Below are positions 22,780 through 34,612 of a stretch of 64,000 nucleotides of DNA, one piece after another. Both the position numbers and the translations under genes were made by a program. The notes beneath the pieces are model-generated. The model saw only the letters and a list, made by a program, of their open reading frames with translations, searched no databases and was not told where the DNA came from. The first letter of the stretch is position 1. Each line of letters opens with the position of its first letter. The DNA is from Dendrolimus kikuchii (taxonomy: Eukaryota; Arthropoda; Insecta; Lepidoptera; Lasiocampidae). The stretch spans positions 3,787,690 through 3,851,689 of the forward strand of contig CM034403.1 in NCBI GenBank assembly GCA_019925095.2, read 5' to 3'.

Positions 22780-24147
22780 TGTTGCTTTTTTTTTGTAAAT
22801 TTAATACGCCTTTTTCATGTTATATTTATGTTTCGCATTAAACAAATTTTTATATGGGCAACATTAATTGTGATGAGAACATTAGAGGGCATTTCTAAAC
22901 GTTGCAACTTTTGAACTTAAATGTGTTATAATATTTTTGTTGCGATTTATTACTTCTTTAAGTGTCAAGCTTTCACACACTTTGTGCATGTAAATAATTG
23001 ATAGTTTTTGGCGGGAACTTGCCATGCAATGCTTTTCTGAACAGTTCTATTTATTTAATATACAGAATTAGTTACAAATTTAACAGGAGTATTTGTATTG
23101 AAAATCTCAATTGTTTAGTTAAATATGTTTATTCGATCTACCACACGCACTCTATTATATGACGTTAATCAAATTTTGGCTGACGTTTTTCCTGAAGATT
23201 ATTTAAAACCTGAATATAGATGAAGATTTGGCACTGGCTACATACACAAATCGTGCAAAGTTGTATTTATAAAAACACTTTAAATTATGTCATAAAATAT
23301 GTTGCATTACAAATGATCGATGTTCTAATTTCCCTAATTAGGCACTGCTCCTAACAAACCCGCATATCAACCGCACATTAATTAATTAGTAAACCTAAAC
23401 AACACAACAAAAATAATTATAACAATTTATGTTCAAACCCAAGTACGCTGCGGTGCGATGGTTCTACAAAACATCCGCAATCGTGTATAGTTTGTCAGCG
23501 ATACGAGTTACTAATTAATAATGAGTAATTAGTGGACTAGCTTAATTATCACAGTATTATGCGAGATAATGTTAACATCAAACTACTTATGTTAATGTTA
23601 TGCTGCGTCGGTATTTCAGATCTTTGAATAATAACCTTTGATGAAGCTACATGTGCTCATTTAAAAATAAATGATATACACCATTATACGCGGTCATAAG
23701 CGTCCGCAGCGCAACAAGTTTAAAGGTGATTGTTCTCTAAGAAATTAGTCGTGTATGTGTTAGTTCCGATTAACCGTTCCGTAGAATTCACGAACGTCTA
23801 CTATTTTTGTTAACTGCATGTGGAACTCTAATTTTTAAATATTAATTTTAAATCTACACATTTGTAATTGCTTAACCTCCTTGACCGATTGACTGACATA
23901 AACGCACGGTGTAAACTACTGGGCTAGGCCTATAAAAATTTGCATGCGGTATATTTCTATACTGTAGCCAGGGAAATTAAAAAAGAAAATTAAATAATAT
24001 AGACTAAAAACTAATTTCCACGAATGTTACTTTGCAGTCTATATTATTTAGATGGATATTTGGATAATTTTGGAATATTGGTTATTTTTTATCAAATGCT
24101 TTTGATGATTCCGTTCTTATATTATTATGACTGCTTCCTAAATATTA

Positions 24148-24250
24148 CTATTCATTTACTGGCTTTACCATTGGTAGAAATTTGACATTACTCGTATACT
24201 CACAATTTATTTCAAATTAAGGCAAATGAACGGTTAGTAAGATATAAGAA
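24148..24250. repeat. Foldback element, related copy
   Basis: TATTCATTTACTGGCTTTAC … AAGGCAAATGAACGGTTAGT and AAGATATAAG match the ends of the unit at 37612-37722. The centre is diverged. Confidence 0.4.
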
Positions 24251-25512
24251 TCACCCATAAAACAGTAGACATTAGTGCGCTCTAAAACTTTTCATTGTGC
24301 GTACCGACATGCATTTGCCAGATTTTTTCATATGATTCCACCTATCAGACCTTAAAGGTTTGAATTTACTACTAAATCAAATTAAGGCCTGTCATCGCAA
24401 CATGTGGTAAAGCATTTAAAGGCCAGCAAGCAATTTGCAAATTGTACAGCGCGTGTAAGTTATGCGGCCTGCATGTTTTGGATGTCTTGCGTAAATGATA
24501 CTTGTGTACACGAGTGCACGTCTCCTGCTTGTGTTTAAGTTTCCTTATTTATAAGAGACTACATTAAGGGCGATTGCTTTTAAATATTTTTTTTAATAAT
24601 TCAGTTTGTAAACCATGTCCATTTATGAAGTATGAGGTGAAATATGAAAAAAATACAAAACTAAATTATTTTCAACAATATCCGTTTAGTAATTTTTAAA
24701 TACTTTAAAATTTCGTAAATAATTCAAAAATCCATATAATAGCCGTTCATCATATATTATGCAACCCATGATTGAAACCCTCTCATCAAAGTCACGCTGT
24801 TTACTTGTTGTACGTATTTAGATTGCTGTATCGTCGTCGTCAGTACAGGACCTTGTATCTACATTTTTTGGTGATATTATTTTCTCGTCAAATTATTAAC
24901 AAATATGTAATGGGAACTTGACGAGAGAAATAATTTCAAAAATAAAATGTAGTTATAAGGTTCTACAATGACGCTGACGACATGTATTTCTACCCTATTC
25001 TCTATTAAAGCCATCATAACTAAAAGCTTAGTATTTACCGTTCTTATTTGCCGCGATGTGCTTACATAGCAAAATCAGCCATTACGCTATGACGTAATTC
25101 TGGCGTTGACCTGCTCTTGGTATATTATAATTTAAATTAAACAAAAAATCAAATAAATTAGAAGGAAAAAAAGAATTTATAGACAACTTATGTATAATTA
25201 TAATTAAACAATCGCGTGTTGGATTACTAAAGCTATTGACCAGTGTCCTTGGGAGATTATTTAATGGTGTTAATGGTCTGTTTGTAATTTTTTTCACAGC
25301 GACGAAATTCGAGCTCCCGCTGTGAATAAATCTTAATTTAATTGTTTACAGTAATAAATTAATATTAGCAGAACAGTATTTCTCATAAAAAATATTTCTA
25401 CCAGCACGTCTATTTCAGCTAATATACTATATTTACTATATTTTCAATTTAAAGTTTGCCTTATACTATATGCTTCTTGACTTTTAATGAAATAAACTGT
25501 TTTATTTGTTAG

Positions 25513-25821
25513 AATCCATTACAAGAAAGTCAAGTAATTGAAGTGAAGGAAAAAGGCTTGGAGACTTTTCGTAAGTTAAGTATTAAAAAACAGGGCAACA
25601 AGGGCAAACTTTTGGAGGGACTTTCGATGAAAAGCAGTATTTCAGAAATTGCTAGACCTCATAATGATGATTGGGATCGAGCGATTGTTGATCGTCTCGA
25701 GCTTGTCAATGATTGCTTGTCGCCGACGCACGGTGCAATTTGCGGCGCTCGTACGGTAAAACTATTGATTTTACAAAAGAGTTGCTGTTACATAAACTGT
25801 AGGAAATATTCTGCAGTTTAA
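25513..25821 (+). CDS. Exon-like ORF, possible remnant of a DNA-binding or transposon-linked protein
   Basis: After a plausible splice acceptor (TTTTATTTGTTAG, ending 25512) an open frame reads NPLQESQVIEVKEKGLETFR … NDDWDRAIVDRLELVNDC … GAICGARTV, to a stop at 25821. The GDDW/NDDW…V..RL….D layout recalls an N-terminal zinc-finger region found in many arthropod transposon-associated proteins (where a YH..C usually follows), but the His is missing. A possible splice donor, CG/GTAAAA, is near 25754. No upstream or downstream exon was identified. Confidence 0.3.
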   Translation, partial: NPLQESQVIEVKEKGLETFRKLSIKKQGNKGKLLEGLSMKSSISEIARPHNDDWDRAIVDRLELVNDCLSPTHGAICGARTVKLLILQKSCCYINCRKYSAV

Positions 25822-26689
25822 TTTTGTATTTAAATGTTTTTTCATAAAGTGAGTCAGAAAGGAAATATTGTCCAAAAACTGCTATAAGGCGCCATATTTT
25901 CAATATGGCAGCAAGAGCGGCGAAGCTACGAGGTGGTAAAGCTGAAATTCGGAAAGAAAACATCGAATTCTATAAAATTATCCATTTTCAAAACCCTCGG
26001 AAAAGTTTCCGTGAAAAACTAAAAAATTATTTGGTCATTTTATAAAGTGTACTTTAAATAATATAAGTCAGTCTACCAACAGTAGAGCGTTGTGTATTTC
26101 TATGTTTATCGCGACGCGGTATCTAGAATTTCTCTGCTCTGTTTTCTGATTTCGCTACTTATTATTTTGTATCAATCCGTAATAATAAAGCGTCTGTCAT
26201 AAAATTCTTTATGACTTAATATTTGAATTTATGTTGACGTTCGAATCCGGACTCCATTTTGAAACTTCTTTGTTCTTTTTATGAATATTTTTAGAACGAT
26301 GACAGTATTTTGTAATTTTAATTGGTATGATTCAACATGAAAATACTCGTACTTTCATCAGCTGAAAGGAGTGTGTTGTTAAATTAATACGCCGCATCAC
26401 AAGTGTTCCTTAACATTAATTTTTTAATGTTCTTTATTACAAAGCCTTATTAAGCCAATTAAGTTCGTATTAAAAACGTTATATAAGGTAAAACGCTACA
26501 GTGGATTAATGATGATTTTAGACCGATTAGCCAAATTGAATCAATTTGATTAATCCGACAACCCCAAAATTTTTCGACCCCAAACAAAATGTTCGGAAAA
26601 ATTTGTTACACGATAATTAAAAGGTTTATTATGACATTATAACAGTATACTTACTTTTAATTGCTCCCTATTCCATCCTAGACGCTAGC

Positions 26690-26760
26690 AACGCTTTGGC
26701 GTCGTTCCTGGTATTGAAGCGTCCCTAGGCGACGGTGACCATTATTGAAAAAAAAAACTC
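26690..26760 (+). repeat. CR1-like 3' tail remnant
   Basis: GCGTCCCTAGGCGACGGTGA followed by ATTATTGAAAAAAAAA resembles the LINE 3' tail with its poly(A). Confidence 0.45.
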
Positions 26761-27002
26761 CCTACTATTGGATATTCCGCGTTCACGATAACTTGACGCA
26801 CAGCTTACCAAATTAAAAAAAATAACATCACTTAATATAATTAAAATTAAATTATTCTTAATTTTTGTTGGAATTTAATAATCATTATCGCGATTTTAGA
26901 TTATTTTGACTTTAGTTTTAAGTCTTCATATTTTTGATTGTTGGTAACCCTGCTGGTCAAGTTGTCGTGAACAGGGAACACCTCTAAAATAAAAGAGGTA
27001 GT

Positions 27003-27036
27003 TTTTTTATGTTTATGGCTTGGCAACTAGGCCTTC
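27003..27036 (-). mobile_element. 34-bp tail-only S1 type B insertion
   Basis: Only the last part of tail B (GAAGGCCTAGTTGCCAAGCC … ATAAACATAAAAAA on the element strand) is present. AAAGAGGTAGT flanks it perfectly at 26992-27002 and 27037-27047. Confidence 0.65.
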
Positions 27037-27313
27037 AAAGAGGTAGTAGTAGAATTCGCCACAAAGGCAGCCAAGGGGATCTTAGTCCATACAGGCAATT
27101 TTGATGTATAAGTCTTTGTATAGTAGCGCAGTTGAATTGTAGGTTACAACTGACGTCAATAAACGGAGTTCTTGTGTAAACTCGAAAGGCCACATTTGAC
27201 TATACAGTTCACATTTCTCAACAATCAATATCCTTCAACTATTGTTCATTTAAGAGTAATTTTACGTAGTTTTAGAAAATAAAACTGCAGAACATCCCCT
27301 TTTAGTTCCCGCC
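27037..27313 (-). mobile_element. S1 retroposon copy c4 (tail type A) carrying a micro-insertion at its tail
   Basis: Type A tail (CGAATTCTACTACTAC). Flanking AAAATAAAAGAGG and AAAATCAAAGATG look like an imperfect TSD. Just beyond the tail a 34-bp type B tail fragment is inserted (see 27003-27036). Confidence 0.7.
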
Positions 27314-28054
27314 AAAAAATCCAAAATCAAAGATGCTACGACGTTATGTAAGATGACTAATATCATAGATAATGTCTAAACTGTCACAATTGATAAGACT
27401 GTCAGTCAACTACAGTTCTGTATTCAGTAAAATTTCAAATGACCGAAATCTGAAACCATTCACAAATAACTTATACTAAACAAACACTTGTTGCTTGAAA
27501 AACATCTTTTGTTACAAACAACATTCAGTTATGTACTAACGGGTCGGTGTAAACATGAAAAATAAGATAATTAGCACGTTGCTTTCACACTTGGTCACTG
27601 TAACGTAACATAGAGCAGGCTTGGCCTCTTTACATGACCTAAATAACCTGATACAGACTATGGCGCGAGGCAAAGCAATAAGGGAACGAAGAGTAACATC
27701 AACTCAGATGCTAGAATGTTACGTCATAACTTAAAGGAGTCATATATCGTTTGAAAACCTGGAATGGCATGGACCCAACCGCCTGTGCGTTGGGTAATGG
27801 TAAAATGTCGAATATTCACACTGGTTACAGTTCCTGTGAAATATAATGAAGAATTCAACTGAAACGTATTTTTTTTTTATATAAAAAATATTTTTACTTT
27901 ACTTCATTTTAGGAAAAAAGCCCAGCATTCCACGGTTTGTTGTTTAATCAGTTCTTAAAAATATTCTGATTGTGATTTTTTTAAACTACATGATAATAAT
28001 AGTATTATGTTTTAGCGCCAGGTTTTTTAAATTAAAATAATTTTAGAATGTACT

Positions 28055-28255
28055 AACTGTGACCGCGACTTCGCCCGCATGGAATTTTTTTCGCGAAACC
28101 CTAAAAACAAGTAGCCTAAGTTACTCCTTATAACATCAGCTATCTGGTAGTGAAAATTCTGTTAAAACAACCAGCAACACAGACAAAAAATCTAAAAATT
28201 GCATTTTCTGAATCTCCTGGTCCGAATTAACATCTCTGAATATTTCACATTTTGA
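28055..28255 (+). repeat. ACTAGC-type element, 5' part
   Basis: GTGACCGCGACTTCGCCCGC … AGTAGCCTAAGTTACTCC is the beginning of a related subfamily. The distal end is lost. Confidence 0.45.
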
Positions 28256-28387
28256 CATTATATTATTTGATTTCGCTTTACATTATTCCCACTCCACGGC
28301 ATCGAATAGGAAAGTGGCGAGGAAGTGGGCAACGTATAAATCTAAAAAAATAATGTTCATATAAATTTGGAATACAAATAATCGCAT

Positions 28388-28522
28388 TAGATAATACTTT
28401 ATTGCTCACCAAAATACACAATTACGAACACAAAATGCATAATTACAATACTTCTTGGCAAAACAACAGGTGGCCTTATCGCTTAAAGCTATCTTTTCCA
28501 GGCAGCGTAGCTTAAAATAAAT
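28388..28522 (-). repeat. AAGCGATAAGGCC family, copy 2
   Basis: Same blocks, GCTTTAAGCGATAAGGCCAC and TTGGTGAGCAATAAAGTATT on the minus strand. Confidence 0.55.
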
Positions 28523-28847
28523 TCTTTACTAATCTGTCGATTTAGATGGAATAGAAAATAAGATAGGATTGTATAATTTAAATATTAAATATTCATGGAT
28601 ACTTGACTCTTGCTAGACACAAATGGTGCAGAGATTCGAAAGAAGAAATCTTTAATTGGGTAGATAACAATCTGACATAAGGCGGCGCCAAGACGCCATA
28701 TTATTATTTTTTTTTTTTTTCAATATCATGACATAAATAATGTAACTGTTTAAGCAATAATTAATACGCTAATTGACTTAAGCTATGACGTCATAATTCA
28801 CTATCGCGTTGTCTGCAAAGAGAAAAAAAATATTGTCGTAAACAATT

Positions 28848-29165
28848 TTTATCCGTGCAGAAACGGAGAAAGAATACAATTTCCTGCAGCGGGGCGGCCT
28901 GTCGTAAGAGGCGACTTAACAACCCACAGCCAGGTGGTAGGGCATTTGCCCGACTTGATGGCTACCACCCCTAGTCTAAAGTATGTCGCCATAACAACCT
29001 TGTGTGTTGTGTTCCGGCATTAGTGACCAAGTTCCAGTTTCCCTTAAGAGAGCAGCAGCGCATTTGTAGCACCTTTGGTGTTACAAATGTCCATAGGCGA
29101 TGGTAACCGCTTTCCATAAAGTGGGCCGTCTGCCTGTCTGCTGATCTTCTACAATAAAAAAAAAA
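28848..29165 (+). mobile_element. S2 retroposon copy 2
   Basis: Full-size copy, ending TCTACAATAAAAAAAAAA. AAACAAT repeats at both flanks suggest a short TSD but are not decisive. Confidence 0.75.
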
Positions 29166-29579
29166 CAATCTACGAGGCTTCGGCGTCGATAAAAAGAGCC
29201 ACATTTAACTGGAGTCTGAACTAAACAATTCTAGAACATAGATCAAATTAAGCACTTTTAAACAAATATAACAGTCCCTTCTCTGAAAACGAGTAACTTG
29301 ATAATGAAAACTATCCATCTCCCCCCAAACCCACACCCCGTTTTCATCCCTCGCACTCGTGGAGACCGGGGCAGTGGGGTGCGGCCCGGGAATAATAATT
29401 TTAGCTCAGCGCGTCGGTATAAAAATGAAAAATGTCATGAAATGCTCGTGACATGGCCCAGGGTGAATGCTTTCACCTGCCCGATGGGATTGTCAGATAG
29501 ATATTTCTGGGAGTTCATTGGGATCATATTTAAAACGTGTGATCTCTTTTTCATTTTTATTGTTTTAAGGTTACGTTAC

Positions 29580-29830
29580 TCTTTCTTGACGGCCTCTGTG
29601 GTTGAGCGGGCTAAGCCTTTGCCGGCCTACCTCACTGCAACGCAGAGGCTCCGGGTTCGATTCCTGGTATAGTTAATTTCGGAAACGTATTTTCTCCGTT
29701 ATTTACTATGGTCTGGGCCCAGAGTAGTCCGTTGTATATTATCCATAACACAAGCGTAACTTGCTTAATTTAGGGAAATACAATGTGTGTGTTTGTCTGC
29801 CGATTATTATTATATATTAGTATTATTCTA
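29580..29830 (+). mobile_element. tRNA-derived SINE
   Basis: An A-box-like GTGGTTGAGCGGGCTAAG at about 29598-29615 and a B box GGGTTCGATTCC at about 29653-29664 form a tRNA-like head of about 85 nt. The body (ATCCATAACACAAGCGTAAC, TTGCTTAATTTAGGG, TGTGTGTTTGTCTGC) is of a kind common in Lepidoptera. The tail is a TTA repeat. It would be transcribed by RNA polymerase III. Confidence 0.72.
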
Positions 29831-30356
29831 CTATTCTTTATTGTATATACATAAAATAGTTACATATAAAACTATATATCTAATAGTGGTGAAGTAGAAA
29901 GATGCATGAAAAACCTTTTTTATTTTACTTAGGACTGACATTTACTTAAGTTGTATAAATTATAATACATACCTAGAGAATATATGATTTTATATGTCTC
30001 AACTTTTGAGTTTATTGAGGCAGCTTTCAGTCAAAAACTTAATAAAGCACACGCTTTGTTAGTCTGCAAATTAAGTCGGAAGCCACAGACAAGATCCAAA
30101 TGGAGTAAGTATGTAGGGTTGCCATACTGCAGATTTGTGGACATTTCCGAGCCATGTGCCAGCCAGTATTTATTTGTGTGGCATCTAAGGAAAATTATAA
30201 GTAATTTCTATAGTTTAATTCTTTAAAACTGTTTATGCCCAAGTCCAGTTAGGCAGTTCAGAATTTTCTGATCCGGCAATCCCATAGGTATATCGGGATT
30301 TGTGGCGTCGACAACTAGATATGAAATCCAAAGGAGGAAACGATGACAAATTATCT

Positions 30357-30610
30357 TATACTAATATATAAAGCTGAAGAGTTAGTTTGTTTGTTTGAAC
30401 GCGCTAATCTCAGGAACTACTGGTCTGATTTGAAAAATTCTTTCAGTGTTAGATAGCCCATTTATCGGGGAAGGCTATAGGATATATATCATCACGCTAA
30501 GACCAATAGGAGCGGAGCAGCAATGAAGAATGTTTCAAAATGTGAGGTTTTTTTAACTTTCTTATTTTTAACTATTCCACGCGGACGAAGTTGCAGGCAG
30601 AAGCTAGTTT
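30357..30610 (-). repeat. ACTAGC-type dispersed element, copy 3
   Basis: Minus-strand copy from CTTATACTAATATATAAAGC to GGCAGAAGCTAGTTT, with all internal blocks in order. Confidence 0.72.
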
Positions 30611-30729
30611 ACTAATAATTACTAAATACGTAATACGAATAGTATAGTATAGTACGTATACGTAATAGTACGATTCCCACGCCCGCTGTTGGTCATAACG
30701 CTGCCGGCTATAAGTAGTTGTTTTGTACC

Positions 30730-30859
30730 GGTTCTGGCTCAAATTAAGGAGGGAATAGTTTCAATTAGTTAAAAAAAAAAATTCGGAATGGCGCCACTTT
30801 GTATGCGGATTTTTTTTGAACTAATTGAAACTATTCCCTCCTTAATTTGAGCCAGAACC
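30730..30859. repeat. Perfect 41-bp inverted repeat
   Basis: Left arm 30730-30770 and right arm 30819-30859 are exact reverse complements (starting GGTTCTGGCTCAAATTAAGG). Flanking A and T runs extend the pairing after one mismatch, leaving a loop of roughly 30 nt containing GGAATGGCGCCAC. Confidence 0.85.
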
Positions 30860-31568
30860 AACAACAACAACTACTACTATATCTCATCACTATGTATATT
30901 TATATTGGAGTGGGCAACAACTTGTCTCGTCGCCAAATATTATTATTAGACATCGTCCACGCGTGCCCTGATAGTTGCGCAACGTTTCATTATTTTTTTC
31001 TTCTACGTGATAGAAATATTAATATTTTGACAAAATGTCGAATCCCTTCGCAATTTTATGAAGAGTTATAATAAAGTATTATGTCATCCTAACACATTTT
31101 TGATGATATTTCTTTTCAGTGCAAAAATTCGTATGTAAATTAGATATAATAGAGATATGTTTATTTTGATTTCATAGGTGAAATTAGGTTTTTTTGAAAA
31201 ACTGGAACCTTCGTTTTAAATGACGCTAGAAATCTGTTTATAATTAAATATAATATATATAAGTTTTAAAATGCTTAATTATTCCAGTACATATACACTT
31301 TTTTGCCTTAGAAGATCATTTTTGTATATTAGAAACAGGATTTTGCAATGAATTACACTAATTAATGATGTTTAAATGTCTTAGACAACTTAAGCCACAT
31401 CAAAAATTAGATATTACAGTAGAAAATGTTTTATTTCAATCATCTAAAGACATAATTTAATTAAAGTTGCGTCCAAAAATTTATATAATAAGAAAAAACA
31501 AGATATAATATTTCATTGTATGTGATGTACTGAAAGAACTCATTAACTGACATACATATCGAGCCCTT

Positions 31569-32039
31569 CTTCTTCTGCGAGCGGGCGGTTTCCGCAACTC
31601 GACGACAAAGCGCCTATTTTGCGTGCAAGGGTGGATGAGGGTTTACTCCATCCAGCCCAGCTCCTTCAGGAAGTCCACCAGCTTCTTTACGTTGCTAAAG
31701 ACTTCTCGGAGGCCACATGGGATGTCCAGATACTTCGCACTGTAATGGGCCACCTCTCCATATTCAAGCAGGACATGGGCGGCTGTTTCCTCTGCCTCCA
31801 GGCATGCTCTGCCCAGGAGGCTGTCGGTGACACCTATATTAAAAATCTATTAAAATTACCATGTCCAGTCGTTGCACTAATAACTATTCTCAGCCGAGAC
31901 CGACAGCTTTAAGATATTCCTGGAGAAACGCAAGTTTACTCGAGGCATTGCCAGCTTAGCTTGCCTGCAATCCTCCAGGTTGTCCCAAAGTTGTTGATGT
32001 AGTGCTCTTGTCTTTTGATTTATGTAATTTCTAAACCAT
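31569..32039 (-). mobile_element. LOA/I-like LINE 3' fragment with target-site duplication
   Basis: The minus strand encodes a broken C-terminus: LRIVISATTGHGNFNRFL, then one frame over NIGVTDSLLGRACLEAEETA AHVLLE and VKKLVDFLKELGWME-stop at 31655. This is the end of an RNase H-bearing LINE of the kind annotated as Lian/LOA-like. Upstream remnants include ALHQQLWDNLEDCRQAKL. The tail is GAA-rich (31570-31580 on the plus strand reads TTCTTCTTCT). ATATCGAGCCCTT flanks the piece perfectly at 31556-31568 and 32040-32052. Confidence 0.75.
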
Positions 32040-32384
32040 ATATCGAGCCCTTACCGCCATTTTATCGTCAGCAATATTTGGACCTAAGTAGACTTTTTGT
32101 TGGAAAATATATCTCAAATTATTTATTTTGTTTTAAAACTTTCAGTTTTAGTTATATAAGACCCTACTGAATCAAAAACTGAAGGTCTGAAAATAAAATA
32201 ATAATTTCAATACGTCTTGCAAAAAAAAAAATATACTTAGGTCCAAATGTCGCTTACGATATAATGGCGTTAAAGGCTCATATGGCAGTTAATGATTTCT
32301 TTCAATAAACCGACGATATATTAAATAACAGTAGCTCATATTTTTTTAAATGTATATTTAAAAAATATTCACAAATATGACAAC

Positions 32385-32460
32385 ACTGATCACCACCCTG
32401 AGCGTTGCAGACGGTGGTCACTTACCGTCTGATGGACCTTCTGCACGTAGTTAGAAGAAG
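32385..32460 (+). repeat. CR1-like 3' tail remnant
   Basis: GACGGTGGTCACTTACCGTC … GATGGACCTTCTGCACGT matches the conserved LINE tail pattern. Confidence 0.5.
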
Positions 32461-32574
32461 AGAAAGAACCACAAAAAGAACAGAAGATAATCACTTTTAT
32501 ATTTATTAAAAAATGTTGGAATGTGAACGCAGCCCTTTGAATCATAAACGTCAAATCATATCAACGTGTCAAAT

Positions 32575-32878
32575 AAGATGGCGGGAACTAAGGGGTTGTG
32601 CTTGCATTTTTATTTTCGAAAAATTTGTAAATATTACTTTAAAATGGACCATAATTGTAAGATATTGATAGTTTTTGAGCAGTAATTATGTGTTTTTGTG
32701 AGAAATGTGAACTGTGTAGTCGAATGCCTTTCGAGTTTTCACAAGAACTTCGTTGATTGGCATCAGTCAAATAACGTAAATAATATGACTGAGCTATACT
32801 GAAGACTTATACATCAGACAAGTCTGTATGTACCAAGTACCTTTGCCTGACTTGTAGCGAATACTACTACTACTACTA
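32575..32878 (+). mobile_element. S1 retroposon copy c5 (tail type A)
   Basis: Plus-orientation copy starting GATGGCGGGAACTAAGG and ending TTGTAGCGAATACTACTAC with a TAC repeat. Its TSD TGTCAAAT is at 32567-32574 and 33205-33212, now separated by copy c6. Confidence 0.72.
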
Positions 32879-32885
32879 CTGTCAA

Positions 32886-33194
32886 TTTTTTTTTTTGGAT
32901 TTTATGGCTTGGCAGCTAGCCTTTAAGCCAGATCTTAGATTCAATGTAGTTTCTTCATTTTCTTAAACCTATATGTAGCACAGCTGAACTGTAGGTTATC
33001 AGCTAGTGCCATTCAACGGAGTTCTTGTGACAACTCAAAAGGGCACATTTGACTTTACAGTTCACATTTCTCACAAAATACATACTCAAAGACTATCAAT
33101 ATCACACAACTATTGTTCATTTTAGAGTAACTTTACACATTTTTAGAAAATAAAACTGCACAGCATAACATCTCCTTTCAGTTCCCGCCAAAAA
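32886..33194 (-). mobile_element. S1 retroposon copy c6 (tail type B), nested in c5
   Basis: Complete copy with a T run (poly(A) on the element strand) at 32886-32896 and GGCGGGAACT at its other end. CTACTACTACTGTCAA flanks it perfectly at 32870-32885 and 33195-33210. It inserted into the tail and TSD of c5. Confidence 0.8.
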
Positions 33195-33699
33195 CTACTA
33201 CTACTGTCAAATGAATTGTTAACCCATAGAGTACATTAACATAATAGGAGACTTTTACTCCATCGAATACACACTTGTTTGTTCCCGTGATTTTTATTTT
33301 CTAGGCGGTATATATTTATTTATAATGCTAAAATTAAGGTAGTATAAACGTTTACTTCTCCATTACAGAGAAAAGAACGGCACCCGAAAATGGCATAGTT
33401 ATTTGGTATACAAAGGACTGATCCTTACATATGAAATCTTTTATAAGACTTATGAGTCAAATATACAACATACCTTTGTACAAGTCTGGCAGTCAAATAT
33501 GGGCGTGATGGGTAATTCCGTCTGGGTCGCCAAAGGTGGGCGGGTTTATTAATTGTTCACCTCTAAAAGCAGTATTAAAGGCCAATATTTAAAAAATCAA
33601 CAAATTGTTAAACATTTTTTTGCATTCTTGACCGGAATTTCAAAAATTACGTTTTACTGTACAGTTTTATTTAAAAAATGTATAATGGTTAGTCTGTAG

Positions 33700-33890
33700 T
33701 CTTACGTAAGGTCGATTTCTTGCGACTTCTGCCGCTCGGAAGACAGCGTTGAGGACCGGACGGTAGTAGGCCCACACACCCTCCGGTGTCCCTCAGGCTC
33801 AGAGATAATGCAGAAATGCATTCCCCCTGCGTTATAAACAAAAGGGATGATCAAGAACAAGTTTCGCTGTTTCTTTTCACATAACATTCT
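33700..33890 (-). other. GC-richer patch with short open frame
   Basis: A 61-codon minus frame (…CIISEPEGHRRVCGPTTVRS…) lies in an isolated patch of higher GC. I do not recognise it. It may be an old element fragment or a host exon. Confidence 0.15.
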
Positions 33891-34249
33891 ACGACAACGA
33901 GTTGAGACGTTTCCAAAAGAATTTATAATAATAATTTATATATACAGGCAGTAATGATAGCTGCTAAGCAACATTGTAGACTCCTTCCGCGTAGTTTGTA
34001 TTCGATATTTTAGTTTTTGTGAACACTTGCATCAGTTTGTCACGCTTGAAGAAACTTAGATAGTTTTAATACTTGCGAACCATTTTCTTTATATTACCGT
34101 ATTCAAAATTACACCGTTCTTGTCAGATTCTTCCATTTTTGAATCTTCGGCATTCTACTTCAATCTGATTGGTCTTCTCATACTTCGTTTAACAATCTGA
34201 GGGCCTAAAGAAGCCGCTTCTGGAGAACCTCTTAGTATAGTTGGGACGT

Positions 34250-34500
34250 GTCTGGATATAGTGGCAGGTGTAAGACAGGGTATAACTTTCACTTTATTTC
34301 AATTACTCGTCATATTCGCAATACGAATCTGCGAAAGCAATCGCTTTACGTCCTCAGCACTCTCTTTCTTGAATGTCGTTAAATTCTGATCCAAAATTAC
34401 CAGGATTGACAAGGTATCGGTGATCAAAGTAATAGATGATGATAAGAACTCTTCTAATCTTCTAATTGATTTGAAAAAAAAATGCTGGTATTGGGCAGGA
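34250..34500 (+). pseudogene. Possible degenerate reverse-transcriptase palm fragment
   Basis: One plus frame reads AGVRQGITFTLFQLLVIFAI, resembling the GVRQGC.LSPLLFN block of RTE-type enzymes, and about 45 codons later VIDDDK where a YADD-like box would lie. No other motif is readable. A chance match is possible. Confidence 0.3.
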
Positions 34501-34612
34501 ACGGAGATAGAATACTAATTCCTACCGCTGGGCTACCTGTAGTAAGAGGCGACAAAACAGTTCATAGCCAGGTGATAGGGCATTTGGTCGTCTGAATGAC
34601 TACTATCCCAGG
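34490..34612 (+). repeat. S2 5' fragment
   Basis: GGGCAGGAACGGAGATAGAA through GGTGATAGGGCATTTGG matches the first 120 nt of S2. No 3' part follows. Confidence 0.6.

Larger units (their letters stand above)
22330..25512. other. Longest stretch with few repeats
   Basis: About 3.2 kb upstream of the I-like LINE. Only the foldback unit at 24148-24250 and the small Cys-rich frame were noticed. It could be host intron or intergenic sequence. The frame at 25082-25297 shows no motif. Confidence 0.4.

Noticed and set aside
29580..29665. A functional tRNA gene
   Set aside because: A and B boxes are present, but the body and TTA tail show it is a SINE, and the cloverleaf is poor.
29298..29672. 124-codon plus-strand frame
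   Set aside because: Its end runs through the tRNA-derived SINE and its start is a GC-rich low-complexity stretch; no domain is visible.
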